Assembly: GCF_019320115.1 (NCBI RefSeq)
Contig: NC_089597.1
Coordinates: forward strand, 119,480,000-119,543,999
Length of the DNA: 64,000 bases
DNA from: Miscanthus floridulus
Lineage: Eukaryota > Streptophyta > Magnoliopsida > Poales > Poaceae
Reading direction: 5' to 3'
The notes under the pieces were generated by a model. It was given only the letters and a program-made list of their open reading frames with translations, did no database searches and had not been told where the DNA came from. Positions within the stretch are counted from its first letter, which is position 1. Every line of letters starts with the position of its first letter. Of the stretch, positions 45,385 through 55,969 are shown in pieces. Position numbers and translations under genes: made by a program.

Positions 45385-47873
45385 TTAGACACCATTGGCC
45401 TTCCTATCAAACATATTCTCCGTCATTATTTTCTTTTTCATAATCAGCCAAGTTTTGATCAGCAACTCGTTTTCCAAGCCGATTATGAACACTTCTATTT
45501 TTAAGCGCTGATCCATGTTATTATGATGATACGCATCTTGAGCATTGATAGACCGGCGGTTGGCTTGAACTCCCAATATTATTCGCTGCACTATGGACAG
45601 TTATTTCTGGTAGGCAACTTCAAACCTTCGTTCTAGCAATGTCTGAAGAAGGGACAATTCCAATGCGATTCAGCTTGCTTTCTTTCATACCTCTCTTTTT
45701 CCTATTGACGCTGGTATTCTTGCTCTTCTAACCAATGCTGATAATCCTTTTCTTTCTGCCGCTGCCATTTATTCAACAAAATTCGAGATGTGACACGTGG
45801 CTTTGTCGCCCCATCTTTTGACATTTCTCCCTGCTCATATCGGCTCTTTTGCTTGTCATGACGTCTTCTAATTTCTCTGTATTCATTAGCCGATATTTGC
45901 ATCTCGGGATCGACTATTCTAGTTTCTCTTGATCTGGTGGATGTCAGAACCTTAGTCTTTCCTTTGAGCAACCTAGCATTGACCATGTTCTGATCTCCTG
46001 GGAAAGGATTATCATCAACTTTCATTTTCCGAGGTGTGTCAAATTTGAGCCTTCCTTGCTGAATAGCCCTATGTATATGCTGCTCGAAAATTCTGCATTC
46101 TTTGGTAGAATGGGATGTAGCATTATGAAACTTGCAGAACTTCTTATTCTTCAACTAATCAGGGGGTAACATAACATGATTATTAGGCAACTTTCCCTCA
46201 CCAAGCAAGAAATCAATGAGCTTGTCCAATTTCATGACATCAAAGTCATAGCTCTCCTCGACTCCTCTTCCTGAAGGATTTGGCACCATTACTGTCTTCT
46301 TACCCAAATTCCATTTGGCCATGGCAACCTCTTCTTCATCGTCCTCATAGCCGTCATCGACTGAATATGGAATATAGGCTTCGGCCATTGTGGTACTTTT
46401 CTGAAATCGGGTATCTCTACGCATACTCTAGAATTGGCTATTGAGTGCTGCCACTTGTTGAGCTAATTGACCCAAGTTGTCAAATTCTTGTCCCAGTAGC
46501 TTCTCTCTCTATGTTGGCAACATTCCTTGAATGGCCAAAGCAGCAAGCTGATCATCAGTCAAGTTTAGTGAAAAGCACAAATTTCTAGTCTCTCGGAACC
46601 TCTAAAGAAATTCGGTGCCCGATTCATTAGTTCTCTATCTTATAGTTGTCAAATCGGTAATCTTCTTTTCTCCCATCTCAGTGTAAGAATATGTATGAAA
46701 CTTCTTCTCTAGGTTAGCCCAATTGGCAATAGAGTTAACTGGTAGTGACAAAAACCAAGTGAAGGTTGGCCCTAATAGTGACAAGGAGAAGAAACAAACT
46801 CGATGGGCCTCTTAAACGGATGCTTTGCCCAATTATGTAAGATACCGACTAACATGTTCTATTGTGCTTGTGCTGTCTTAGCCAATGAACTTGGCAAACT
46901 CTAGGAGCCTATAATTTGTAGGAAGAGCGACCAAATCATACCATTCTGGATATGGGTGTTTGTACGAGAAGGTCTGCCCTTTTGGCTTCAAACTTAACTG
47001 ATTCTTCATCATCTCGGTCACTCTCAGCAACAACTCATGAGCATTTGAATTTGGATTTCTCTGCACCTGCTGCCCCGCTTGTGGATTGAAATTCTAGGAA
47101 CCTTGGTACCCTAGATTCAAAATCATGTGAAGGGTATTGTAATCTGTGCCATAATGATATCCCTATGGAATCTCTATCTGCTGGGTTCTTTGCTGGTTTG
47201 CCGCTTGAAGTCTCTGGTTATAGACGTTAGGATCTATATCTCTATGGATCCTTTGAATTGATGATGCTATTTTTTGAGCCGATGATGGTATGTGGCCTGA
47301 TGTGCCAAAATTAATCATCTAGTTTTGACCTTGCCCCATCGGCTATTGTACATGCTGCACTGACAATCCAGGATTATACTATATCTGATTCGTAGTAGCA
47401 CCTTGAACTTGCTCAGATGAACTCTGAACTACCTGGACATCATCATTACTGGCTGGTGCTGCTTCTTGATGGCTAGTATTGGTTTGATTAGTCCCTTGAG
47501 TTGACATATGTGGAATGTTGTAATAAGCTGGTTCAACCTAATCAACTGGAAACCCATGAAACACCTCTTTTATGGTGTTGTGGAATGTGTTCAAGAAAAC
47601 TTCATTATGGTTTGATATGGCATCATGAATAGATTTGTTTACAGCTTTCATGAAGAAACGCTTATCTTCAGCTTCATCTGCATCTGTCTGACCACGCAAC
47701 AGAACTCTTGGTAGTGGATATTTCTGAACAATTGTATTATCACGTGTCTTGGTGTAGGACAATAAATACTTGTTCTAAAATTCTTCTATAGCTTTGTTGA
47801 TAACATCTTTATCTCCATCAGGTAGGTCTTCATAAGGTACCATAAGGATGTCGTTGTTGTTGTAAGCCGCCAT
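45385..47873 (-). pseudogene. gag: Tat element 2 gag
   Basis: The ATG at 47873 lies 13 bases after the PBS and opens MAAYNNNDILMVPYEDLPDG. Most of the gene is one frame with about ten stops: a Gln/Asn-rich N-terminal third, YKHPYPEWYDLVALPTNYRL, the Retrotrans_gag fold (LGPTFTWFLSLPVNSIANWA, LEKKFHTYSYTEMG) at about 46790-46620, and a zinc-finger-like KFCKFHNATSHSTKECRIF at about 46145-46090. A basic segment rich in Arg, Lys and Gln follows (EYREIRRRHDKQKSRYEQGE). After 45702 the frame is lost. Confidence 0.87.
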
Positions 47874-47885
47874 GACGATTGTGGT

Positions 47886-47903
47886 GTCCTACCGGGCATG
47901 CCA
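47886..47903 (-). other. Primer-binding site of Tat element 2
   Basis: On the - strand TGGCATGCCCGGTAGGAC, starting with TGG a few bases inside the 5' LTR end. Position makes it the PBS; I cannot name the tRNA. Confidence 0.7.
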
Positions 47904-47910
47904 GAACATG

Positions 47911-49829
47911 TGTCAGTATGAAAATGTGTTGATCATGCCTGGCACATGAGCAAGCCGGAAGGGTCTGCTCGATGGAGCTAGAGATCCACCTGGCTTCAAT
48001 ACAGGGATGATCGATCCTGCGTACTCCTCCTGAGACATGCCAGTTAATTTGACCCTGCAATTGACTAGGAGAGAAAATTTATCAGTAATTTGAGGTGGAA
48101 CATGCCGGTCTGTGCCTAGACAGTTCCAAGTGTGCCACTTCAGGAGCGGCTAGACGGGAAGAGCGACTGAATAGCTAGCCTACACAGAAATCGGTTGTTA
48201 TGGACTATAAAGCTCGTTGGTAGCGATTGATTTTATGTTGACAGATACAATGCATGCATATGTAAATGAGATCATCAGCTAGGTGGATATTATCAGTATG
48301 AATCATTGAGCCGATGAATCTAACGAAAAAGATATAACATGCGAACAAATCGACTATCTAATATGAATAGATCTATAGACGCTCTGAATCTAATATGTTA
48401 CCACCAAAAGTGAGGTTTGACCGGATTGATGGCAACTATGATGATAGTAACAAACTAAAACCAAAGAATCCACAAAGACATCCATACTTCGACAGGCTTT
48501 TCAAAAGACATGCTATACGTGAAGGCTCGGATGATTCGGCTAAAATAGCTGATTTAGGTGAAGAGAACTACAGCGTGTAAACAATCGACTATTTCATGTG
48601 AACAAACCTATGGACTCCTTAGACTCAACCCGCTATCTCTAACAGTAGGGTTCGACTGGATCGATGCAGCTGTGAAAAAGACAACGAATCAAACCCTTAA
48701 AGTACATAGATCTACTCATGCTTAACAAAATCATGTAAACATGCTGTAGGCATTAACGCACAGGCGAACGGCTATTTAGCCAATGCAGGCATAGCAAACA
48801 GGAAGGTCACGCCTAACCAGGAACAAATCTACTAACTAGCATCCACTAATCTACAGTGCCATCAGTAGGGATTGACCAGATTGTTACATCCATAATGGTG
48901 AACCATAAACTTGATTCAACTAGCCAACATACCTCTTCAAGGTTATGCATGCCTTAACTACGTACTATGCATGATCAAGATCGAAGTGAAACAGCCAATG
49001 AAACATAAATCATCATTCAAGGTAGATAATATCATGTTGTAACAAACGGACGATGGATCTAAAGGATATGAGGACAATCTAATTCAATCTCAACCAGTCA
49101 AATTGATGTTGCTATAAACTAATAACAATGCAAAAACATCAGCAAGATCAGTAACTTAATGAATCTACCCGAAGGATGCCACCCTTAGATAGAGCCGATA
49201 AATTGACCTTAATCTAGTTCGAGCAGTGGAGGTTGACTGGATCGATGCAGCCGTACTTGAACTAGACAAGAGTCGATAACTAGCTTATACCAGAGTCACA
49301 GTGGAGGTCGATCGGATCGATATAGCCATACGAACAAAAGTATAAGACATGATGGTACTTTCAAACAAGCCAGAGGTCGGCTGGACCAATGCAGCCCTGC
49401 TCATTGAAGAACTCACCGAGATCTACTCTACTCCTACTCCTTAGGGGTGGCCGTAGCCAAAAAAGTAAGTAACTTGTATTTGATTGATTGTGTGTCCTTT
49501 ACAATAGCCGTGGTCTAATATTTATACCCAGAACCTACGCATGAATCCAATTTAAGCATGACTCATTACAATCTTTGACACAAGAGAAAACATTCCAAAT
49601 TTAAGATAACTTGGACCCTAATCTTTCCCTTTTTGTAGAGTCCAACATGTTTTTTCCTCACGCCACCTATAGTTTTCATCATTATCTGCTGGCGCTATCT
49701 AAAGAGAGCTGATTCTAGTACTGTATTCGAATCAGCTGATACCGACCTTTATGCGATTGATTCTTCGATGACACAATCTTGGGAGCTTTTGAGTTCCTAC
49801 AATTCTTCTTCCAAATTTTGGTGTAAACA
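47911..49829 (-). repeat. Tat element 2, 5' LTR (element orientation)
   Basis: 1919 bases, collinear with 27077-28985. Starts TGTCAGTATGAAAATG and ends GTGTAAACA on the + strand. A - strand TATAAATA is at 49519-49526. Confidence 0.94.
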
Positions 49830-49834
49830 GTTTC
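49830..49834. repeat. TSD of Tat element 2, right copy (GTTTC)
   Basis: Exact match to 27072-27076; Athila sequence resumes after it. Confidence 0.95.
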
Positions 49835-50001
49835 AAACTGTTCTGTTCTTCAACCGCCTAAAGTTTTATGGTAGACACTTTGAATCCTACAGAACATGTA
49901 TGACTAAAAGTGGTTTTATGTTGATGTTTTGTCCTAGGGTTATGTCTTAAGTAATCCATCCTTTTATCGAGGACGAGTAAAAGCCTAAGTGTGGGGGAGT
50001 T
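49835..50001 (+). other. End of the Athila internal region with polypurine tract
   Basis: 167 bases of Athila 3' sequence. CGAGGACGAG (about 49970) and AGTGTGGGGGAGTT (49988-50001) form the typical Athila 3' end; the latter is the polypurine tract against the LTR. Confidence 0.87.
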
Positions 50002-50197
50002 TGTTGATGATAGTTAATGTTAATCACAAATCATCAATATACCTTTCATAAATGACCAAAATGGATCACCAACATAGACTTAAGGTTTAAATTGTTAATT
50101 TCCATGAGTTTTGATGAATCTGTATTTTCAGCAGGATTTAATCAGAAAGCTGCCATGGAGGACCTATTCGTCAAAGGAAATCACGTTTATCCGCGAC

Positions 50198-50202
50198 GGT
50201 GT
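50198..50202. repeat. TSD of the solo LTR, left copy (GGTGT)
   Basis: Right copy at 54523-54527 is GGTAT, the ancestral state judged by the intact Athila 5' LTR (GACGGTATCTACG at about 3370). Confidence 0.85.
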
Positions 50203-53200
50203 TGTAACATCCTAGATGTTAAAAAGCAACTAAAATTTTGATCATGGGCATCATCAAGCGTCATGCCATAAATGCATTTCATGTTACATTAATAGCTTTC
50301 AAATGTTGCATATGTGATGTTTCATATGTTGCATTGTGGTGTTTCATATGTTTCTTATAATATGTTTCCCATGTTGCATGAAAGGATGTCAATATTAGTA
50401 ATTAAGGATCTTTGTGATTTTATATATGAGAATATTGCTTAAACAAATAAAATTTGGTAAATATAAACTTTATAGTTCAAAGTGTGCTTTTATGTTATGG
50501 AATCAATAATTGATGATATTTCTAAATCAAACATGTTTAAATTTGAGCTCAAAGTTTGAATTTGGTGTTGAATTTCACACTTGGTAATTTCTGCCTAAGT
50601 CCCTAGAATTCAGTGTTTAAGTTCAAACTTTGGTGAATTACTAAATCTATTTTCATAAATAAAATTGGTCCAAACTTTGTTCCACTGGTTGATGCTATGC
50701 TTGAGCTATGCTAAGGTGTAATTAGTTGAGATGTTTGTTAGATGATTGTTCTTTAATTAAATATCAAAGAAGCCTAATCAAAACTATTTCAAAACCTAAA
50801 ACTGAACTCAGTTTTTTAGTTTCACTGCACCCTTGTTCGAAATTCAAAATCTCCAAATCTGTTGATCATTTGATGTTGGTGCTTTAACCAAAGTTGGAGA
50901 TCTCTGATCCATGAACAACTTTGTTTAAGGCTTTTCATCAAGTTGCTTTGAAAAATCAGGAGATCAAGAGAGGAGAAGGGGAGGGTTTCAATCAAGGAAC
51001 AGTGCTCACCATGACTGCTGTCAGCTAGCCTGCTCGCCGCCTATGCCACCGCCCAAGTTTGCCGCTTTCGCGCGCGATGGCACACACCTGCTTTCATGGC
51101 CAAGCTCAAGTAGATGCTGTCATGCCTGGAGAACTCGTCTGCACCGTTAAAATGCCTCGCCGTCGAAGTCTGCTTCTCTTTCTCTCTTCTACGCCACCGC
51201 CGAGCTCTTCTAGCTGTCGGCAAATATTGGTTGTTGTGCTTGCACCACTGCACAATTACTCTCACCTATAGCTCTGTCCCATCCTTGGGCTTCTCTCCAA
51301 CTCGCTCGTGCCTCCTCTCTTGGCTGAACTCGCTCGAGCACCCCGTTCCTACCGCGGCGGCTCACCATGGCCACCAAGGTCACCCTACCGTGGCTAGAGT
51401 CTTCTAGAGCACCGCCCTTCCTCCCATCGCTTGTTTCAGCTTTGCCTTGACTTAGTGAATCTCACCATCTTCTCCGTTTTACCTTTACCATGTAGGTCGC
51501 GCTAGAACAGTGACCTTGCCACTAGCCCATGCCGCCGCAACCACCCTCAACGATGATAGCCACCTCTACTGCTTCCCCGCTTCAACCACCTGGCTGCATG
51601 TAATCATGGTGAGCTACTAGTTGTGTTGCTCACTTTCGTTTTACCTCTACCAGCCCTTCATGGCTAGCGTGTGGCTCGTCGCACCACCATGGTCACCATG
51701 GGCGCCATAGAGCTCGCACGATGCTGTTATCAGTTCAATCGTCACCTTGTCTAGGTGCAGTAGGTTGTAGGGAAGCCGCCGGTACCATCCCGATGATCGA
51801 AGACCTCATCGTCGGTGTGTTCCACCTCACCAAAGCATCGTCGGCCACCATGGTCATTGTTGAGTGAGCTACGATTCGGTAGAGGTTCATCCAGTACCCT
51901 TGATCGATGCACTAGACCGTCGCGATCACGTAGATGCTTTCGCCATCGCCGGAATCCTCACCGGCAGCGAGAACCCACAGGTCAAAGTCCACACTGCCAT
52001 GGTCAGCGTGGCCGGTACTGTGCGCATGACCAGGCCCTCTCTGTCAGTCACTATGGCTAGTGAGGTCTGAGTGCAAAATGAATTTCTTCGGTTTTATTCT
52101 TTTCCAAAAAATGTGATTATATGCAGTTTCTTGTTTAATTCACAGAAAAATATGGGGATGTGATAAAATCTTGAAAATTTTTGTGTGGCCTCTTCATGAT
52201 GCTATATCTAGGAAAAACATAAAATGGTGAAAATCAATTGTTTTTGCATGCTTTAAAATTACCTCTTTTAATTAATAAATGTAACTTCCATGATTTTATA
52301 GGCTAAAATAATTATCCTTTTATCATGAAACTTTTTGTGTATACTTTAAATGCTTAGAAATGCCTTCATAAAAATTATGGTACTGTTTTGATAACTTTAA
52401 TTTATCCACTTAATTACATGCTTTATTTATTAATTAATAATTACCAAAATAATTAGGATAAATCATAAAAGCCTTTGGTGTATTTTAGAGTTGATTGTAG
52501 ACCTTGGAACACAACTACCTCTGTTGTTCCTTAGCAACTTAATCCTTTCCATGTTGTGCTCATGATTAACTTGTTAGTTAATAAATAAAATAGTTTACTC
52601 ATATGACTAGTTAAGTAATGCATGTGATTTGGTCATGTTATGATCCTTGCTTGACCTCAGGGATGAAGTTGTGTAATGTTAAGTTAAATACTTTGCCTTG
52701 CTTGACTAGTATAATATGATAAGTGTTGCTTTCTTAATAACCACATAATCAACTTGTTTATATAATAATTAATATGCCTTAATTATTAGTTACTTATAAT
52801 GATCATGAGTTAAGTTAAATGTTAATCCTTTCATGATAGATAACTAATCAACTTAATAGCTCATTAACTAAAATGCTTTTATGATAATAACTCTAGTTCT
52901 TTGGTGAAGGAAAGTTGATGTAGTCCATCATGTTAAGCAAAGCATCATTTATTACATGTAGTGAATACAAGAATGAGGAGGTTCGTGTTGATCAAGTTTT
53001 AGAGGAGGTTCATCCACCAGTGGTGTTGGTGCCTAGTCTAACTTCTAGATCCTTTGTGGAATCTAACCTTCTCTGCAACATAGGCAAGCCCCGAAGCATA
53101 AACCCTCTCTAGTATTTACAAATCTTTATTACACTTAAGTTTTGTGAGATGTGCATTAAGTAACTAGGAGTTGGTTGAATACCACTGCTGCATGATTACC

Positions 53201-54522
53201 TTGATTTAGGTATCCTTAGTTCTGCCATGTTAGTATGAATACGTCGATATCTCTTATGCTTTGTAATGCTTAGACTTCGATTGAAGTCGAATGATGGTTT
53301 CATCGTTCGCAGGAGATAGGTTTTACCTGGCTCTTTTCAGCTCTGCTTTTGGGGTCATGAGAATACCATGATACATGTTAATATTTAAATTGAGACCAGG
53401 CGGGAATCGATGTTAAGGTAAGTGTTTTTGGGCAGACCATTTCGCTTGGTCATGCTTGTTCCACCTATGTCGATTAAGGACCGATCATTGTAGGGTCGCT
53501 TGTGATCGTGACTTGCAGTACTGGCCACATACTCTAGTAAGCCTAATACCTTGGCTATTCCATTGTGTGAAAAGATAACTATGCACTGGGCATGGGAGAT
53601 GGTGAGAGTAGCGTGTACCCATCCTGTGAATCCACCAGGGGTGGCGTCGGGAGGTGGAGTACTATGCTTTCGGGTAGCGCAGACCGGTTCATGTTTTGGA
53701 GGATTCGAGTGAAGGTTGATATATGTAGGTTCGGGTCTGGGCCTAGACCTGCATATGTTGTGTGGTAAGGAAACCCTAGTTGGGCCAAATCAATTCGAAT
53801 CGCCGCTGCTTCTCAATGAAGAAGACTCGATCAACTAAACTGCATCGTAGTTTAATTAATGAAACATGGTTACTTGTGGATAAGAGATGAACATGACATG
53901 AGATGATTAATGAAGTGCTTGAGCTAGATCAGGTGCATACTGGATACTACTAATGATTTAATACAAAGCTAAAACATTAAAAGTAAGGATTCACTTGTAG
54001 TAAGCTTTTCTGCAAAAGTTACTTCTTGCTTCAAACTTACCTTTAAGCCTTCATGCCCTTGAAGTCTTTTATTTGAGTCAGGTAAGACTTGTTGAGTACC
54101 CTCAAGTACTTAGGGTTTTGTTAACCCCTGTTGCAGGTTCTGACTAGTGCTGCTAATTGAGGTCATGTCGGTGGGCTCGACATGACTTGGTCATCTCTTC
54201 TAAACTTAGATGATTTACCTAAGTTGCTTCCACAATTCTACTCAGCCTTTGAACTTAAGTTAAGTTTTGACTTGAACATGCTTTGAAATCTAAATTTTGT
54301 AAATCTTCCGCACTCTAATTAAGTCATTTTTGTACCAAGTGTTGTAATGTTGTGGTAACTCCATGTTGATCCTATATGAGTTGTAAAATGTGCATGATTC
54401 GGGATTCCCCGAGGACACCCGACAGACTACCGAAGTTATCTGGCTCTTGTGTGCAGCAGTCAGGGGTCTTTAGGACAATGACAGGCACATGTGGACCATA
54501 TAATTTGGGTGGTTCTACCATA
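50203..54522 (+). mobile_element. Solo LTR of a Tekay-type retrotransposon
   Basis: 4320 bases from TGTAACATCC to GGTTCTACCATA (terminal CA mutated to TA), with a 5-base TSD and no internal coding sequence, PBS or polypurine tract. Start, end and several inner blocks resemble the LTRs of the 33687-43958 element, for example GACTTGTTGAGTACC near 54087 and GGTTCT...CCA at the end. It is longer and diverged, so it is a related family, in opposite orientation. It carries a GC-rich block (about 51000-52080) in an AT-rich setting. It most likely arose by recombination between two LTRs of a full element. Confidence 0.88.
54095..54127 (+). other. Paired hairpins in the solo LTR
   Basis: AGTAC-CCTCAA-GTACT (54095-54110) and GGGTT-TTGTT-AACCC (54113-54127). 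They occupy the same place as the hairpins at 34130-34160 and 40950-40983 in the opposite-strand elements, before TGTTGCAGGT. Confidence 0.6.
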
Positions 54523-54527
54523 GGTAT
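54523..54527. repeat. TSD of the solo LTR, right copy (GGTAT)
   Basis: Pairs with GGTGT at 50198-50202 with one transition. Confidence 0.85.
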
Positions 54528-55520
54528 CTACGTGGGAACACTCTAGAACACTCTAGAAGGCAAATCACCAAAGTAGGCCATGTGTCCATGACATGTGGGG
54601 CCGCCTGACCCCACTATCAGGTCAGCCAGCCTGTGGGCCCCTCCTATCGGTCTCTCCTTGCTACGTCGGTTCTCCACCTCCTTAGGGTTTGCATCTACAC
54701 TGTCCTTTTAAGTCAGTTTGATCCGAGGGTCTAGGATGCTTGAAGGCCCCTATATATACCTGCCTGTACCCCCCTCTCCAAGGGAGGCATTGATCCTAAG
54801 AGCCTGAAGGCTAGAAACCCTAATTCTTATTTTCACCAAGATCAGAGCTAGCAATCAAGAGAAGATTAGTCCTCAATAGGATCTAGTCTTATATTAGAGA
54901 TAGAGAGATAGAGTGTGAGGGAAGAGTTTGGAGGAAGTGCCGGCCTATCGGTGCTCTCTCTCTATGGCTTGTACCCTGGTGGAATCAAGTTCTTCTTGAG
55001 CTTGTTCTGAGATTTCTCTAGTAATCAACTTCTAATTCAAGTAAGCATCTTGTTCATATTGTTCTTCAGGTTTGCGACTCTTTTTGAGTACTTTAATCCT
55101 TGTAGCTTCTAGGTTAAAGTAGTATTTGTAGTGTAAGCGTGGTGCTTAGACTCAGTTACTATTCATGAGGGTGACTCTTATAGCCTCATTGAATCCTTTG
55201 TAGTCCACCTCCCATTTGTAGGCCTAGTAGGACCTTGTTACTATAGGAAATATACTCTGCCTGTGTTTTTTAGTAATATCCCTAGAATTGAACAATAGAA
55301 GACATAGCTTACCGAAGTTAGAACTAGAAGACCTTTGCGATCTCCTTTATACTCCTGTTATCTAAGCCTTATTGCGAAGTTGGGTTATGTTAGATTTAGT
55401 TATTCTCACACACGTTTTCTTGAGTTCGATATAAAACTAAGATACTCTCGATGAAATGCTATATCGGTATAATATCCGTACGCTTGCGGATTATTCTGTG
55501 TGCATTAATATATACCAACA

Positions 55521-55525
55521 AACAT
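55521..55525. repeat. TSD of the Athila element, right copy (AACAT)
   Basis: Pairs with GGCAT at 3172-3176. Copia gag resumes at 55526 in the frame left at 3176. Confidence 0.7.
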
Positions 55526-55969
55526 CAAATGCAAATTCATGATGCCAACATGTTGAGCAAGAATCAAGAAGAGAAGAAAGTCTATGCTCACATCAAGTGC
55601 TTCAAGTGTGGAGATATGGGACACTTTGCCTCGAGGTGTCCTAGCAAGCTTGAGAAGAAGGCTCAAGCAACTCATGAGAGGCAAGGCAATAAGAAGCACC
55701 ATATGAGCAAGGAAGAAAAGACCCAATCAAAGAGGAAGTGCTACTCATGCTAGGAAAGGGGACATATGGCTAATTCATGTCTCCTAGATAACAATTCTAA
55801 GACTATTTCAATTGATGGTAATATTGTGCTTAGAAAGGATGGCAATGGTATCTCATTGGTTGCAATTGCAACACATCCCGCTATTCATACTACGGCAATG
55901 CCTAAGTATGTTGCACTTGCTAACTTGAGAGGACCCAAACTAGTTTGGGTACCATCAAAAAGTGGATGA
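55526..55969 (+). pseudogene. gag: Copia gag, C-terminal part
   Basis: The frame continues QMQIHDANMLSKNQEEKKVY, then a third CCHC knuckle, CFKCGDMGHFASRC (about 55590-55630). A Lys-rich linker follows, then a fourth knuckle at about 55740 with a TAG stop inside it (CYSC, stop, ERGHMANSC). The tail KYVALANLRGPKLVWVPSKS ends at a TGA at 55967-55969. No protease frame follows. Four zinc knuckles are visible across the two gag parts. Confidence 0.88.

Larger units (their letters stand above)
27077..49829 (-). mobile_element. Second Tat-lineage Ty3/gypsy element, split by a Tekay-type element
   Basis: LTRs of about 1.9 kb (27077-28985 and 47911-49829), a perfect 5-base TSD, PBS at 47886-47903 and polypurine tract at 28986-29000 define the element. 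On the - strand the order is gag, protease, RT (split by 33687-43958), RNase H, a second RNase H, integrase, then a spacer carrying an antisense gene (30055-30827). Without the inner insertion it is about 12.5 kb. The archaeal-type second RNase H and the antisense gene place it in the Tat lineage, in a family different from the 5406-21075 element. Confidence 0.92.
3177..55520 (+). mobile_element. Athila-type Ty3/gypsy retrotransposon, host of three further insertions
   Basis: LTRs at 3177-4374 and 50002-55520 flank a tRNA-Asp PBS, gag, protease, RT, RNase H and integrase in gypsy order, one extra ORF, and a polypurine tract ending in GTGGGGGAGTT, as usual for Athila. Without the three insertions and their TSD copies the element is about 9.6 kb. 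The inserts are 5406-21075 (Tat, - strand), 27077-49829 (Tat, - strand) and 50203-54522 (solo LTR). It sits in a copia gag with a degenerate 5-base TSD. The coding regions have many stops and several frameshifts, so it is inactive. Confidence 0.92.
50002..55520 (+). repeat. Athila 3' LTR, split by a solo LTR
   Basis: Left part 50002-50202 and right part 54523-55520 match 3177-4374 in order. The interruption is the solo LTR at 50203-54522 plus its TSD. The right part has TATATATA at 54751-54758. It also has a short extra copy of ACACTCTAGA near 54540 (GAACACTCTAGAACACTCTAGAAGG), a small tandem duplication relative to the 5' LTR. Confidence 0.93.

Noticed and set aside
51000..52080. GC-rich block in the solo LTR as a captured host gene
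   Set aside because: Short frames only, with no recognisable domain or splice pattern. A GC-rich block at a comparable position exists in the related LTRs, so it looks like normal LTR leader sequence.
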